Source: an uncultured SAR116 cluster alpha proteobacterium
GTDB lineage: Bacteria > Pseudomonadota > Alphaproteobacteria > Puniceispirillales > Puniceispirillaceae
Assembly (NCBI GenBank): GCA_902516825.1
Contig: CABXZZ010000008.1
Span: forward strand, 1-37,030
Length of the DNA stretch: 37,030 nucleotides
Reading direction: 5' to 3'
Position 1 is the first letter of the stretch. The number at the start of each line of letters is the position of its first letter. The notes under the pieces were generated by a model. It saw only the letters and a list, made by a program, of their open reading frames with translations, had not been told where the DNA came from and did no database searches. A program made the position numbers and the translations under genes. Below, piece by piece: positions 15,209 to 23,634 of the stretch.

Positions 15209-16055
15209 TCTTATACCTCGATTTACCAGAAATAGGGTTGTGTTTCCTAGATGCGATTTTTCGCTTACCAACCGATATAATTTGTTTTTTCTCTTCTTTA
15301 ACACTTTTTCCAAGCTGTTCGCGCAAGATAGCTTGCTTCACCTCTTTCAAATCATCTTCTTCCATATTGCCGAGCTGAAATGGTCCATAGGATGTTCTGA
15401 TAAGACGGCTAACAGAATATCCAAGATATTCCATAACGCGCCTAATTTCACGATTTTTTCCTTCTTTAATAGAAATTGTTAACCAAGCGTTACTTGTCAT
15501 TTGTTTATCAAGACGTGCAAGAAGACTTCCATAATGAATACCATCGATAGTGGTTCCGTCTTTAAGTTCTTCAAGTTGTTTCTCGTCAACTCTGCCATAA
15601 ATGCGTACACGATATTTCCGCGTCCAACCTGTACTAGGCAATTCAAGATGGCGGGCTAAACCACCATCATTTGTTAATAAAATCATTCCTTCGGAATCGA
15701 GATCAAGCCTTCCAACACTTATCACCCGAGGGAGCCTATTTTTTGTCCTGTCAAAAATTGTATCCCGATTTTGCTCGTCTCGGTGAGAGACAATAAGACC
15801 GCGTGGCTTGTAATACCGCCACAAGCGCGTTGCCTCTGGATTGGGCAGAGGCTTGTTATCCACAATAATTTTATCGTCAGGCCCAACTATATGGGCAGGA
15901 GTCTCAAGAAGAGTATCATTTATCATCACCCTGCCAGCTCTAATCCAGCTTTCTGCGTCCCTACGTGAGCACAAACCAGCGCGCGCCATCCGCTTTGCAA
16001 TACGCTCAGACTGTAAAACTTCGCCAAGAGTAAAAGAGGGTTTTATTAGAGACAT
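15165..16055 (-). CDS. rluB: RluB/RsuA-family rRNA pseudouridine synthase
   Basis: This enzyme isomerises uridine to pseudouridine in rRNA, probably 23S as for RluB; the exact target is inferred. The N-terminal S4 RNA-binding domain covers about 16-70 (ERIAKRMARAGLCSRRDAE). The catalytic domain has YYKPRGLIVSHRD, then SVGRLDLDSEGMILLTND with catalytic Asp118, and KEGKNREIRRVMEYLG. The C-terminal 60 residues are a Lys/Arg-rich tail without clear structure, common in this family. The 296 residues are normal. It is upstream of and overlaps rsmD, making an rRNA-modification pair. It is divergent from tadA, another RNA-modifying enzyme. Confidence 0.9.
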   Translation of the reverse strand: MSLIKPSFTLGEVLQSERIAKRMARAGLCSRRDAESWIRAGRVMINDTLLETPAHIVGPDDKIIVDNKPLPNPEATRLWRYYKPRGLIVSHRDEQNRDTIFDRTKNRLPRVISVGRLDLDSEGMILLTNDGGLARHLELPSTGWTRKYRVRIYGRVDEKQLEELKDGTTIDGIHYGSLLARLDKQMTSNAWLTISIKEGKNREIRRVMEYLGYSVSRLIRTSYGPFQLGNMEEDDLKEVKQAILREQLGKSVKEEKKQIISVGKRKIASRKHNPISGKSRYKNANNRRGKARRQAR

Positions 16056-16147
16056 AGTGTATAAATTAGAACATAAAAAAAAAGGAAAAAATAGTCAGAA
16101 GAAAACAAGATGTTGCTTTTTTATCATAGTTTTGTCATTGCGTAGAT

Positions 16148-16597
16148 ATGAGAAAAATAGATTATATGGAATTAGCCCTTATGCAGGCAAATAAAGCAGC
16201 TCAGCTAGGTGAAGTTCCTGTTGGAGCGGTGCTTGTTAGTGCGGAGGGAGATGTGGTTGCTTTTGCTCATAATCTTGTGGAATCACAGCGTGACGCAACT
16301 GCCCATGCAGAATTTCTTGTGTTAAGGCAAGCGATGAAATTTTTAGATCAGAAATTCCTTGAAGGATGTGATTTATGGGTGACGCTTGAGCCGTGCACGA
16401 TGTGTGCCGGCGCGATTTCAAACTCTAGAATTCGACGGTTATACTATGGTGCAGAAGATAAAAAAGGGGGTGCGGTAGAACATGGAGGCCGTGTATTCAG
16501 TAATTCCACCTGTCATCACAAGCCAGAAATTTATGGTGGTATAAAGGCGTCTTATGCATCTAAATTGCTTAAAGATTTTTTTGCTCAGAGACGTTAG
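16148..16597 (+). CDS. tadA: tRNA(adenine34) deaminase
   Basis: TadA converts A34 to inosine in the wobble position of tRNA-Arg(ACG). The 149-residue product has the cytidine-deaminase fold motifs: HAE at 53-55 (zinc His53 and proton-shuttle Glu55) and EPCTMCAGAI with zinc ligands Cys83 and Cys86. The N-terminal AAQLGEVPVGAVLV and the SRIRRLYYGAEDKKGGAVEHGG segment are typical of TadA rather than of cytosine deaminases. The ATG at 16148 has little Shine-Dalgarno sequence. It lies 92 bp from divergent rluB, and its stop overlaps that of convergent purD by 4 bp. Confidence 0.94.
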   Translation: MRKIDYMELALMQANKAAQLGEVPVGAVLVSAEGDVVAFAHNLVESQRDATAHAEFLVLRQAMKFLDQKFLEGCDLWVTLEPCTMCAGAISNSRIRRLYYGAEDKKGGAVEHGGRVFSNSTCHHKPEIYGGIKASYASKLLKDFFAQRR

Positions 16598-17853
16598 AAA
16601 TTACCAATATCTTTTCGGTAAAAACCGTTTTCCCATTTTATGTGTGATACGGTATCATATGCTTTTTTGCGAGCAGCACTGTAAGTTTCAGCAGTTGCGG
16701 TAATGCTTAATACACGCCCTCCTGAGGCAATAATATCGCCTTGGTCATTTTGTTGCGTGCCCGAATGATAAATAAATCTGTCTGATTGTACTGAGAGCGT
16801 ATCTAACTGTCTGATAATTGAATTCGGCTGATAGCTGGCAGGATATCCCTTGTTAGCCATGATAACTGTAATAGCAACATCGGGGCTGAAAACGACTTGT
16901 GCTTCTTGTTGTTTTTGACTGCAATGAGATATGATTAGCTCAAGTAAATCACTTTCCAACCGCGGCAGGATAACTTGAGCTTCGGGGTCGCCAAACCGAC
17001 AATTAAATTCAATTACCTGTGGGCCCTCATCTGTAAGCATAAGTCCTGCATATAAAATCCCTTTATATGGGGTACCATCAGCAACCATTCCTTTTGCTGT
17101 CGGCTTTAATATGTTCTCTAAAATATACTCACGCAAACTATCTGTCTCGTCTGGAGAGGGGCTTGCAGCTCCCATGCCTCCAGTATTTGGTCCCATATCT
17201 CCGTCAAAAGCCCTTTTGTGATCACGCGCAGTTGCCAACCACATTACGTCTTCCCCATCTACAAGTGCAAACGCAGAAAGCTCAGGTCCTGTTATACATT
17301 CTTCAACTAAGATAGCTTGACTTGCATCGCCAAAACCGCCTCCGAGCATCATATCAATAGCATCAAAAGATTGTTTTGTCGCATTGCACACTATAACTCC
17401 TTTGCCAGCGGCAAGACCATCTGCCTTTATAACACAATGAGGACCAATTAAACTTGCATATTTTTTGGCTTTCCGGATGTCTGTAAAACGCTCATAAGTA
17501 GGCTGGCGAATTTGATAACGTTTGCAAAAATCTCGAGCAAAAGATTTGGAACCTTCTAATCTGGATGCAGCTGCACTTGGTCCAAAAGCTAGGATGTTGT
17601 GATTGCGCAATGCATCGGCAAGACCTAAAACCAATGGCAATTCAGGCCCAATCACAACTAGCTTTATTTCTCGTTTTTGACATTCCTGAATAACGGATTC
17701 GGGGTTATCAGAAGATATTTCTAGACAAGTAGCAAATTGGGATATTCCTGGATTACCTGGCGCTGCATATAATTGCGTACATTTTTGTGATTTTGAAATT
17801 GCGCGGGCGAGAGCATGTTCTCTTCCCCCACCTCCAATAATTAATATATTCAT
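16594..17853 (-). CDS. purD: phosphoribosylamine-glycine ligase
   Basis: PurD (GAR synthetase) joins glycine to phosphoribosylamine in the second step of purine synthesis, using ATP. The 419 residues fit the family. The N-terminal domain starts [15 protein letters not shown], with APGNPG at about 31. The ATP-grasp region shows [11 protein letters not shown], then the signature [13 protein letters not shown], and [10 protein letters not shown] for metal binding. The C-terminal domain ends around [15 protein letters not shown]. All hallmarks are intact. It is a single-gene unit, divergent from xseA (134 bp) and convergent with tadA. Confidence 0.97.
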   Translation of the reverse strand: MNILIIGGGGREHALARAISKSQKCTQLYAAPGNPGISQFATCLEISSDNPESVIQECQKREIKLVVIGPELPLVLGLADALRNHNILAFGPSAAASRLEGSKSFARDFCKRYQIRQPTYERFTDIRKAKKYASLIGPHCVIKADGLAAGKGVIVCNATKQSFDAIDMMLGGGFGDASQAILVEECITGPELSAFALVDGEDVMWLATARDHKRAFDGDMGPNTGGMGAASPSPDETDSLREYILENILKPTAKGMVADGTPYKGILYAGLMLTDEGPQVIEFNCRFGDPEAQVILPRLESDLLELIISHCSQKQQEAQVVFSPDVAITVIMANKGYPASYQPNSIIRQLDTLSVQSDRFIYHSGTQQNDQGDIIASGGRVLSITATAETYSAARKKAYDTVSHIKWENGFYRKDIGNF

Positions 17854-17987
17854 GCCTACCTGTCCAAAAGATTACCCTAAAAAAGTTTATGTACCCTTTA
17901 AAGTTGGGTTATATTATAAATAACTCACTCGTTGTCTTTGAGGATATATCTGTGCCATAAATAGAGTTCCAGAACAATGGACTTCAA

Positions 17988-19460
17988 ATGACAAATCTTA
18001 TTCACTCGCCATCAGACAGTCTCTCAAATCAGCCAATATTTTCGGTTGCTGATTTATCAAACGCGGTTAAACGGGCAATTGAGTCCAACTTTGAGTTTGT
18101 AAGAGTTCGTGGTGAAATCTCAAAGCCTGCTTTTCCAGACTCTGGGCATATATATTTCAGCTTAAAAGATGCGAATGTAACACTTGCTTCTGTTATTTGG
18201 AAAAGACAGCTCAGCCATATAAATATTCAGCCAGAAGAGGGCATGGACGTAATTTGCACAGGAAAATTAACAACTTTTTCTGGTCAGTCACGCTACCAGC
18301 TAAATGTCGCCCAAATTGAATTTTCCGGTGAAGGTGCGTTGTTAAAACAGCTTGAGGCACTGAGACAAAGACTTCAAGCAGAGGGTTTATTTTCTGAAGA
18401 TTGCAAGCAGAAAATTCCTTACTTGCCTTCTGTTCTAGGGGTTGTAACATCTCCAACAGGTGCCGTAATTAGAGATATACTTTATCAATTGTCAGAACGT
18501 TTCGGCACCCGTGTTTTAATAGCGCCAGTGCCAGTTCAAGGTAGAGGAGCAGAACAGCATATCGCGAATGCTGTAAAAGCATTCAACCAGATGCGCGAGG
18601 ACGGGCAAGTGCCAAAACCAGACCTTATTATTGTTGCGCGTGGAGGTGGATCGCTTGAAGATCTGTGGTGTTTTAATGAGGAAATAGTTGTAAGAGCTGT
18701 CTTTGAGAGTAAGATAGCCGTTATCTCTGCTGTTGGGCATGAGACTGATACAACGCTGATAGATTATGTATCAGATAGAAGGGCGCCGACTCCAACCGCG
18801 GCAGCGGAAATAGCAACACCAATTTTAACAGAACTGGTTGCCCGAATATCAGAACTTAATTCCAGAACTATCCGTGCCTTAGATAGAAAGTTCAATTTTA
18901 AAGAAAACCAGCTTACCGCAGCATTTCGGGGGCTGACGCACCCATCAGACCAGATTAATCAACTTAGTCAGAGGATAGACATAGTAAATGAAAAAATTGA
19001 AAAAAATTTTCAGCATATGCTGAGCAGTAAACAACATAATTTAGCAAGTTTGTTTCAGCGATTGCCAACCCCAATTAACAAGCTTGGGAATATTGAAACC
19101 CGAATTATAGCTGCAAATGAACGTATGCGAGCACAAATTGATAAAAAGCTTCTAAACTCAGAGCAAACAATCTTAAGATATGAACAATTGCTGAATGCGC
19201 TCTCATTTAAACGGGTTTTAGAAAAAGGGTTTGTGCTTGTAACTGATTTAGATGGAAATCCTATAAAGGAATCACAGGATGCACCTTCTTGTGCACATGT
19301 AAATTTGGAGTTTTTTGACGCGAAAAGACATGCACAGCTTGACCCCGAAAAGATTTCAGGTAGTAGCAAAAAAGCCCAAAAAGCTAGTCAGAAACAAACA
19401 CAAAATAAAAAAGAAGTAGGAGATGACACCGGTATAAGAACACAACCAAAATTGTTCTAG
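17988..19460 (+). CDS. xseA: exodeoxyribonuclease VII large subunit
   Basis: XseA is the catalytic subunit of exonuclease VII, which degrades single-stranded DNA. The N-terminal OB fold (about 17-115) starts with FSVADLSNAVKRAIE and includes RGEISKPAFPDSGHIYFSLKD. The catalytic region has LGVVTSPTGAVIRDI, IIVARGGGSLEDLWCFNEE and AVGHETDTTLIDYVSD. A long coiled-coil region (about 280-390) follows, then a short β module with FKRVLEKGFVLVTD. The 490 residues are at the long end because of a Lys/Gln-rich tail. The small subunit gene xseB is not in the window. The stop TAG lies in a CTAG shared with the opposite-strand lpxL stop. Confidence 0.96.
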   Translation: MTNLIHSPSDSLSNQPIFSVADLSNAVKRAIESNFEFVRVRGEISKPAFPDSGHIYFSLKDANVTLASVIWKRQLSHINIQPEEGMDVICTGKLTTFSGQSRYQLNVAQIEFSGEGALLKQLEALRQRLQAEGLFSEDCKQKIPYLPSVLGVVTSPTGAVIRDILYQLSERFGTRVLIAPVPVQGRGAEQHIANAVKAFNQMREDGQVPKPDLIIVARGGGSLEDLWCFNEEIVVRAVFESKIAVISAVGHETDTTLIDYVSDRRAPTPTAAAEIATPILTELVARISELNSRTIRALDRKFNFKENQLTAAFRGLTHPSDQINQLSQRIDIVNEKIEKNFQHMLSSKQHNLASLFQRLPTPINKLGNIETRIIAANERMRAQIDKKLLNSEQTILRYEQLLNALSFKRVLEKGFVLVTDLDGNPIKESQDAPSCAHVNLEFFDAKRHAQLDPEKISGSSKKAQKASQKQTQNKKEVGDDTGIRTQPKLF

Positions 19461-20359
19461 AAATCAATTCTTCCCCAGCGCCGATGAGGCCATAACCATT
19501 GTTCAGGGCGCTCTTTTATCCAGCTTTCTAATAGTTTATTGATCTTAAGGGCTACTGCAAGTATTTCGTCGTCTGAAGCTTTTTCGCTTACTGTAATTGG
19601 CGAGTGAACAACTATTTTATAATAAGCGCCTTTAATTCGAATTGTCTCTAGTGGATAGAGTTTTATTTTTTGTTTAGCTGCAATTTTTATATGGGCTAGG
19701 GGTGTTTTAACAGGCACTCCAAAGAATGGAACCATGCGGCCTTCACGAAGTTGCTGGTCAATTAATAAAGCAACAATTCCATTGGCCTTAACTGTAGCTA
19801 GCATGCCTTTTGCTGCCTCACGGCCTTTTAGAAAAAAGTTAGCATTTAAATATCTCTGGCGTTTTTGAATAAAAAAATCTGCAACGGGGTTATTAAGAGG
19901 GCGATAGACTATACCTGATTTTCGATTAAGTCGTTTTAGGGTGGTTGGAACTATCTCCCAGTTTGCTAGATGTGCGCCAAAAATAATACTACCCTTCTCA
20001 CAAGCCGAAATTTTATCCAAACCTTCAATCTTAATCCGTCTAGATGAATTCATTAATTTGAGCGTATGTGGAAATTCCCCTACATTGCGACCAAGGTTCC
20101 ACCACATTCCGGTCAATATTTTTCTTCGTTGTTTCTCGGTAAGCTCTGGCATAGCAAGTCTTAAGTTAGCATTTGCTCGCTTATGCCAGATTGTATGGGG
20201 TCCAATTTTTGATCCGAGCCATCCGGCTGAAGCACTGGCAATATCAATTGGAATTAGGCGCAAAATAAGAAGTACGAAAAACAAAAATATTGCCTCGATA
20301 GGCCAGCTCATATACCGAATTAAAAACCGCTTAAGATTATTATTGCGATGAAAGGACAT
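19457..20359 (-). CDS. lpxL: lipid A biosynthesis lauroyl/secondary acyltransferase
   Basis: This is a membrane-anchored LpxL/HtrB-family acyltransferase that adds a secondary acyl chain to Kdo-lipid IVA. The 300-residue product has one hydrophobic N-terminal anchor (about 20-38), WWNLGRNVGEF, and the catalytic HLANWE (His130 to Glu135, the HX4E motif). These are followed by GIVYRPLNNP, LLIDQQLREG and VPFFGVPVKTP. Whether the chain is lauroyl or another cannot be read. It is the last gene of the DUF374-waaA-lpxK-lpxL unit, and its start overlaps the end of lpxK by 20 bp. Confidence 0.92.
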   Translation of the reverse strand: MSFHRNNNLKRFLIRYMSWPIEAIFLFFVLLILRLIPIDIASASAGWLGSKIGPHTIWHKRANANLRLAMPELTEKQRRKILTGMWWNLGRNVGEFPHTLKLMNSSRRIKIEGLDKISACEKGSIIFGAHLANWEIVPTTLKRLNRKSGIVYRPLNNPVADFFIQKRQRYLNANFFLKGREAAKGMLATVKANGIVALLIDQQLREGRMVPFFGVPVKTPLAHIKIAAKQKIKLYPLETIRIKGAYYKIVVHSPITVSEKASDDEILAVALKINKLLESWIKERPEQWLWPHRRWGRIDF

Positions 20360-21344
20360 TTTTAAATGTTGTCTCCAGAAGTGATACTATTTTTATAGAA
20401 TCAGCTGAAGAGAAATGAATTCTTACAGGTACAGTCAAAACCCGCTCTCGCCACTCAGCAGGTAGTCTCATCCAGTCCTTTTGTGTTGTAACTAGTTCAG
20501 AACCAGCCTGATTTGCTTCCTCATATAATTGTGACATATCAGTATCAGTATAGGGGTGGTGATCTGCAAAATGGGCTTCACCAACGATATCAGCCCCAAT
20601 ATTTTCGAGCGTCTTGAAAAAACGAGGAGGATTTCCAATTCCTGCAAAGCCGTAAACACGTCTGCCTTTCATTTGTTCGATAATCTCGTCATCTGGGCGA
20701 AGCTCGCCTGTAAATATGGGGATATGTGACAGAATTTTTGGTATTAATCCTGTTTCATCCTCTCCATTAAAAATAACAATATCTACATTTTTAAGTCCAT
20801 CTTCTAGCTGCTCCCGCATTGGCCCCGCTGGTAGTAAAAGTCCGTTTCCAATCCCAAATTTTCCGTCAAAAACGGCAATCTTTAAATCTTTTACTAAGGT
20901 TGGGTTCTGTAGACCATCATCCATCACAACACAATCAAGTTCTTTTTCTGACGAAATAAAAGCTGCACCAACAGGTCTATTGCGGCTTACGCAAACGATA
21001 TTTGAGTTTGACATCATTAAAGGCTCATCCCCAACGTCTTCAGATTGGTGAAGATTAGAGTTGACAAAAATAGGTCCTCTCTCACGCCCGCCAAAGCCGC
21101 GTGTTAACACAGATGGCGACTTGCCAATGCCAGACAAAAATCGGCATAGTGTTATTACAACTGGCGTTTTACCGCTTCCACCAACTGTAAGATTACCAAC
21201 ACAAATTATGGGGATGTCACTTTTTTTTGGTCTTGCATTTTGCTGATTTAAGTAGTGACCAAGGCGCCATATATAACTAAGAGGAAATAAAAGAATAGAT
21301 TGCCAGTTTAGTCTTGACCAAAATTTCGGTGTTTTCAATGGCAT
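20340..21344 (-). CDS. lpxK: tetraacyldisaccharide 4'-kinase
   Basis: LpxK phosphorylates the lipid A disaccharide at the 4' position to give lipid IVA, on the inner face of the inner membrane. The 334 residues include an N-terminal hydrophobic stretch, the P-loop VGNLTVGGSGKTPV (49-62), LTRGFGGRERGP, and VVMDDGLQNPTL with catalytic-site aspartates. FADHHPYTDTD near the C-terminus and TTQKDWMRLP are also family signatures. It lies 6 bp after waaA and overlaps lpxL, so the four genes are almost certainly translated from one transcript. Confidence 0.95.
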   Translation of the reverse strand: MPLKTPKFWSRLNWQSILLFPLSYIWRLGHYLNQQNARPKKSDIPIICVGNLTVGGSGKTPVVITLCRFLSGIGKSPSVLTRGFGGRERGPIFVNSNLHQSEDVGDEPLMMSNSNIVCVSRNRPVGAAFISSEKELDCVVMDDGLQNPTLVKDLKIAVFDGKFGIGNGLLLPAGPMREQLEDGLKNVDIVIFNGEDETGLIPKILSHIPIFTGELRPDDEIIEQMKGRRVYGFAGIGNPPRFFKTLENIGADIVGEAHFADHHPYTDTDMSQLYEEANQAGSELVTTQKDWMRLPAEWRERVLTVPVRIHFSSADSIKIVSLLETTFKNVLSSQ

Positions 21345-21350
21345 CGGATA

Positions 21351-22637
21351 TCATTTCTCTATGGTTGATACGATATAATGTGCCGCTTTTGCAGGACGCA
21401 TGCAAGCCTCATGAGCAATTTCCTGACCTTTGATAATAGCCTGCAACATTGCATTATCGGTTCGTAGTATTTCATCTATTGTTTCGTTTAGAGTTTCGTT
21501 TGATTCAACCTGCCGAATAATCCCAGCCTTCATTAAATCAATATAATCAGCCTCGTTATTAAAAATGGATTTGCCACAAATCATTGGCTTTCCAGCAAGT
21601 GATGGTTCAACTGGATTATGACCACCCGAATGAAAAAAACTTCCTCCAATTATTATAATATCAGCCACATTATACAAACTTGTCATCTCGCCATAGCTAT
21701 CGCTTAAAAAATAGGGATTTTGGTTTTGCGGTAATTCACCTTGCGAGCGTTGTGGCATTGTTCCTATTTGGTTTATTATTTCTTTTGCTCTATGTGGATG
21801 ACGCGGGGCAAATATCAACAGACATTCACTTGCATTACTCAGTTTTGCAACAGCTTTGGCTATAAGAACTTCTTCATTTTCATGGGTTGAGGCAGCGAGT
21901 ATGAACTTTAATCTAGCTTGATTGGCGTGTTGTCTCAATGCTTTTTCGTACGCTAAATCTAACTCACTGTTAGAGATTCTGCTTTTGAGGGAGCCCATTA
22001 CTTTTACTTTTTGATTGCTGTTGTTTTTGATACAGCTAGCCAATTGCTCGAAGTTATTTTTCTGTTTGTTGTCTATTGCCAAAATCAAGGATGGGCTGGA
22101 AAATAACTTGCTCGCTAACAAAGGGTTTTTCTTCCATCTAGTTTTTGCAATGTTGGATATTTGGCTTGAGGCAAAAATGATAGGTAGCTGCCTTTTTTTA
22201 GTTTTAGTGACTAAATTAAACCAGAAATCAGATTCCAAAAATATAGCGCAATTTGGTTTCCAGTAATCTAAAAAGCGAGATACCCACTGTGGGTGGTCTA
22301 ATGGTTGGAATATATGAGTAACGGGCATGGCGGTACAACTCTTCTCGATGTGGTCTGCCGCGGTTATGGTGTTTGTGGTTATAACGAAATGCCACCCAGA
22401 ACGTATATCTTTTAAATGCGTTACCAAATTAATTGCTGCGTTAGACTCGCCAAGAGATACTGCGTGTAACCAGATTAAGGTCCTGTGAGGACGGGCGGAT
22501 TTATACCCGTTGCCAAAACGCTCTGTTATACGAGATTTATCCTCTTTTTTCTGGATAATACGTACATACAAATAAAGGCGAATAAAAGGATCAAGCAGAA
22601 TCCAGAAAACCTGATAAGCAAAAGGGGTTATATGCAT
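21351..22637 (-). CDS. waaA: 3-deoxy-D-manno-octulosonic acid transferase
   Basis: WaaA (KdtA) transfers Kdo from CMP-Kdo to lipid IVA. The 428-residue GT-B enzyme has an N-terminal membrane segment, IWLHAVSLGE (Glu64 is the conserved catalytic acid/base position), and FLESDFWFNLV. C-terminal signatures are FAPRHPHRAKE, the DSYGEMTSLYNVADI nucleotide-sugar region, and GGSFFHSGGHNPVEPSLAGKP. All expected motifs are intact. It starts 3 bp after the stop of the DUF374 gene and is followed by lpxK. Whether it adds one or two Kdo residues cannot be judged from sequence. Confidence 0.96.
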   Translation of the reverse strand: MHITPFAYQVFWILLDPFIRLYLYVRIIQKKEDKSRITERFGNGYKSARPHRTLIWLHAVSLGESNAAINLVTHLKDIRSGWHFVITTNTITAADHIEKSCTAMPVTHIFQPLDHPQWVSRFLDYWKPNCAIFLESDFWFNLVTKTKKRQLPIIFASSQISNIAKTRWKKNPLLASKLFSSPSLILAIDNKQKNNFEQLASCIKNNSNQKVKVMGSLKSRISNSELDLAYEKALRQHANQARLKFILAASTHENEEVLIAKAVAKLSNASECLLIFAPRHPHRAKEIINQIGTMPQRSQGELPQNQNPYFLSDSYGEMTSLYNVADIIIIGGSFFHSGGHNPVEPSLAGKPMICGKSIFNNEADYIDLMKAGIIRQVESNETLNETIDEILRTDNAMLQAIIKGQEIAHEACMRPAKAAHYIVSTIEK

Positions 22638-22639
22638 AT

Positions 22640-23392
22640 TTATGGCTCCCTTTTTTCGCAGAAGTTCGTTTTGAAAGAATTAGCACATAGTTCGTCGCAT
22701 TGTTTGGTTAATGCATTTAATTTATCTTCAATTTGACAACGCCAATTCTCAAGAGACTGTTTTGATATCTGTTTTTCAGGATCATCTACATTTTTTGATT
22801 TTTTTATTCTTTTCTCAGTTTTTCGCTTTTCAAGTTTAATTGGCTCACCCCATAGAATAATTGCTTTACTGAAAGGCTTTGGAATCCGGGTCTTATCCCA
22901 GCTTTTTAGAAGCCATTGTCTATCAGCTGAAAACACCACGGGAATAATTTCGATATCGCTCATATGAGCTAGTGCTATAGGCCCCATTGCAAGTATTCTT
23001 GCTGGACCGCGAGGTCCGTCGGGTGTGATCCCAACATTGCGACTATTTTTAAGTTCTTTGGCAAGCTGACGAAGACTACTAAGGGCTTTATTGTTTGAAG
23101 AGCCCCAGACCACGTTAAGCCCAACCATCTGCACGGCCTTCCCAAGTATCCTGCCATCTGAGTGAGGCGAATTTAGCGTTGTAATGGGTCTTGGGAGATT
23201 CCAAGCCATACCCAATATATGCTCATGCCAAGAGATGATGATATAGGGTTTTTTATGGTTTTTTACTAATTGATAAACAGCAAGGTTTTCATGCCGCCAT
23301 TTAACAGTTATCCCTAGAATAAAAATAATACACGCAAATACAACCGAGAACAGCGTTTGACCTATCATGGATTGGCTTAGTTTTTTAAGCAT
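22640..23392 (-). CDS. DUF374 lysophospholipid acyltransferase-like protein
   Basis: DUF374 proteins are related to the PlsC/LpxL acyltransferases and are coded beside waaA in many alphaproteobacteria; their precise substrate is not established. The 250-residue product has one N-terminal hydrophobic anchor (about 10-30), then SWHEHIL (His56), LNSPHSDGRIL, and TPDGPRGPARIL, the signatures of the family. The last 60 residues are Lys-rich and charged and probably not part of the fold. It is the first gene of the minus-strand lipid A unit and divergent from msbA, so a role in lipid A or inner-core acylation is a reasonable inference. Confidence 0.85.
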   Translation of the reverse strand: MLKKLSQSMIGQTLFSVVFACIIFILGITVKWRHENLAVYQLVKNHKKPYIIISWHEHILGMAWNLPRPITTLNSPHSDGRILGKAVQMVGLNVVWGSSNNKALSSLRQLAKELKNSRNVGITPDGPRGPARILAMGPIALAHMSDIEIIPVVFSADRQWLLKSWDKTRIPKPFSKAIILWGEPIKLEKRKTEKRIKKSKNVDDPEKQISKQSLENWRCQIEDKLNALTKQCDELCANSFKTNFCEKREP

Positions 23393-23634
23393 ATATGGGG
23401 CAACAAAGCTAAAGTTGGCAGTTACATGAAATTGTGGAACAATCCCATTAACATAAATATTTCTATCACGTCTTCACAATTATCGCAATTTGCAGACATA
23501 ATGATTTTTTAGCATAAAAAAGAAATTATTTGCGCATAAGTATGATAAAAAGACGCTAATAGTGAGCAAAAATAATGCCATAAAAAAAACCAGAGCAAAT
23601 AAGAGTAGATGTCATTCTATATTGAAGGTTGGTG

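Noticed and set aside
14648-15313. Longer start for rsmD
   Set aside because: The added residues lie inside rluB and precede the conserved MQIIGGARRG start.
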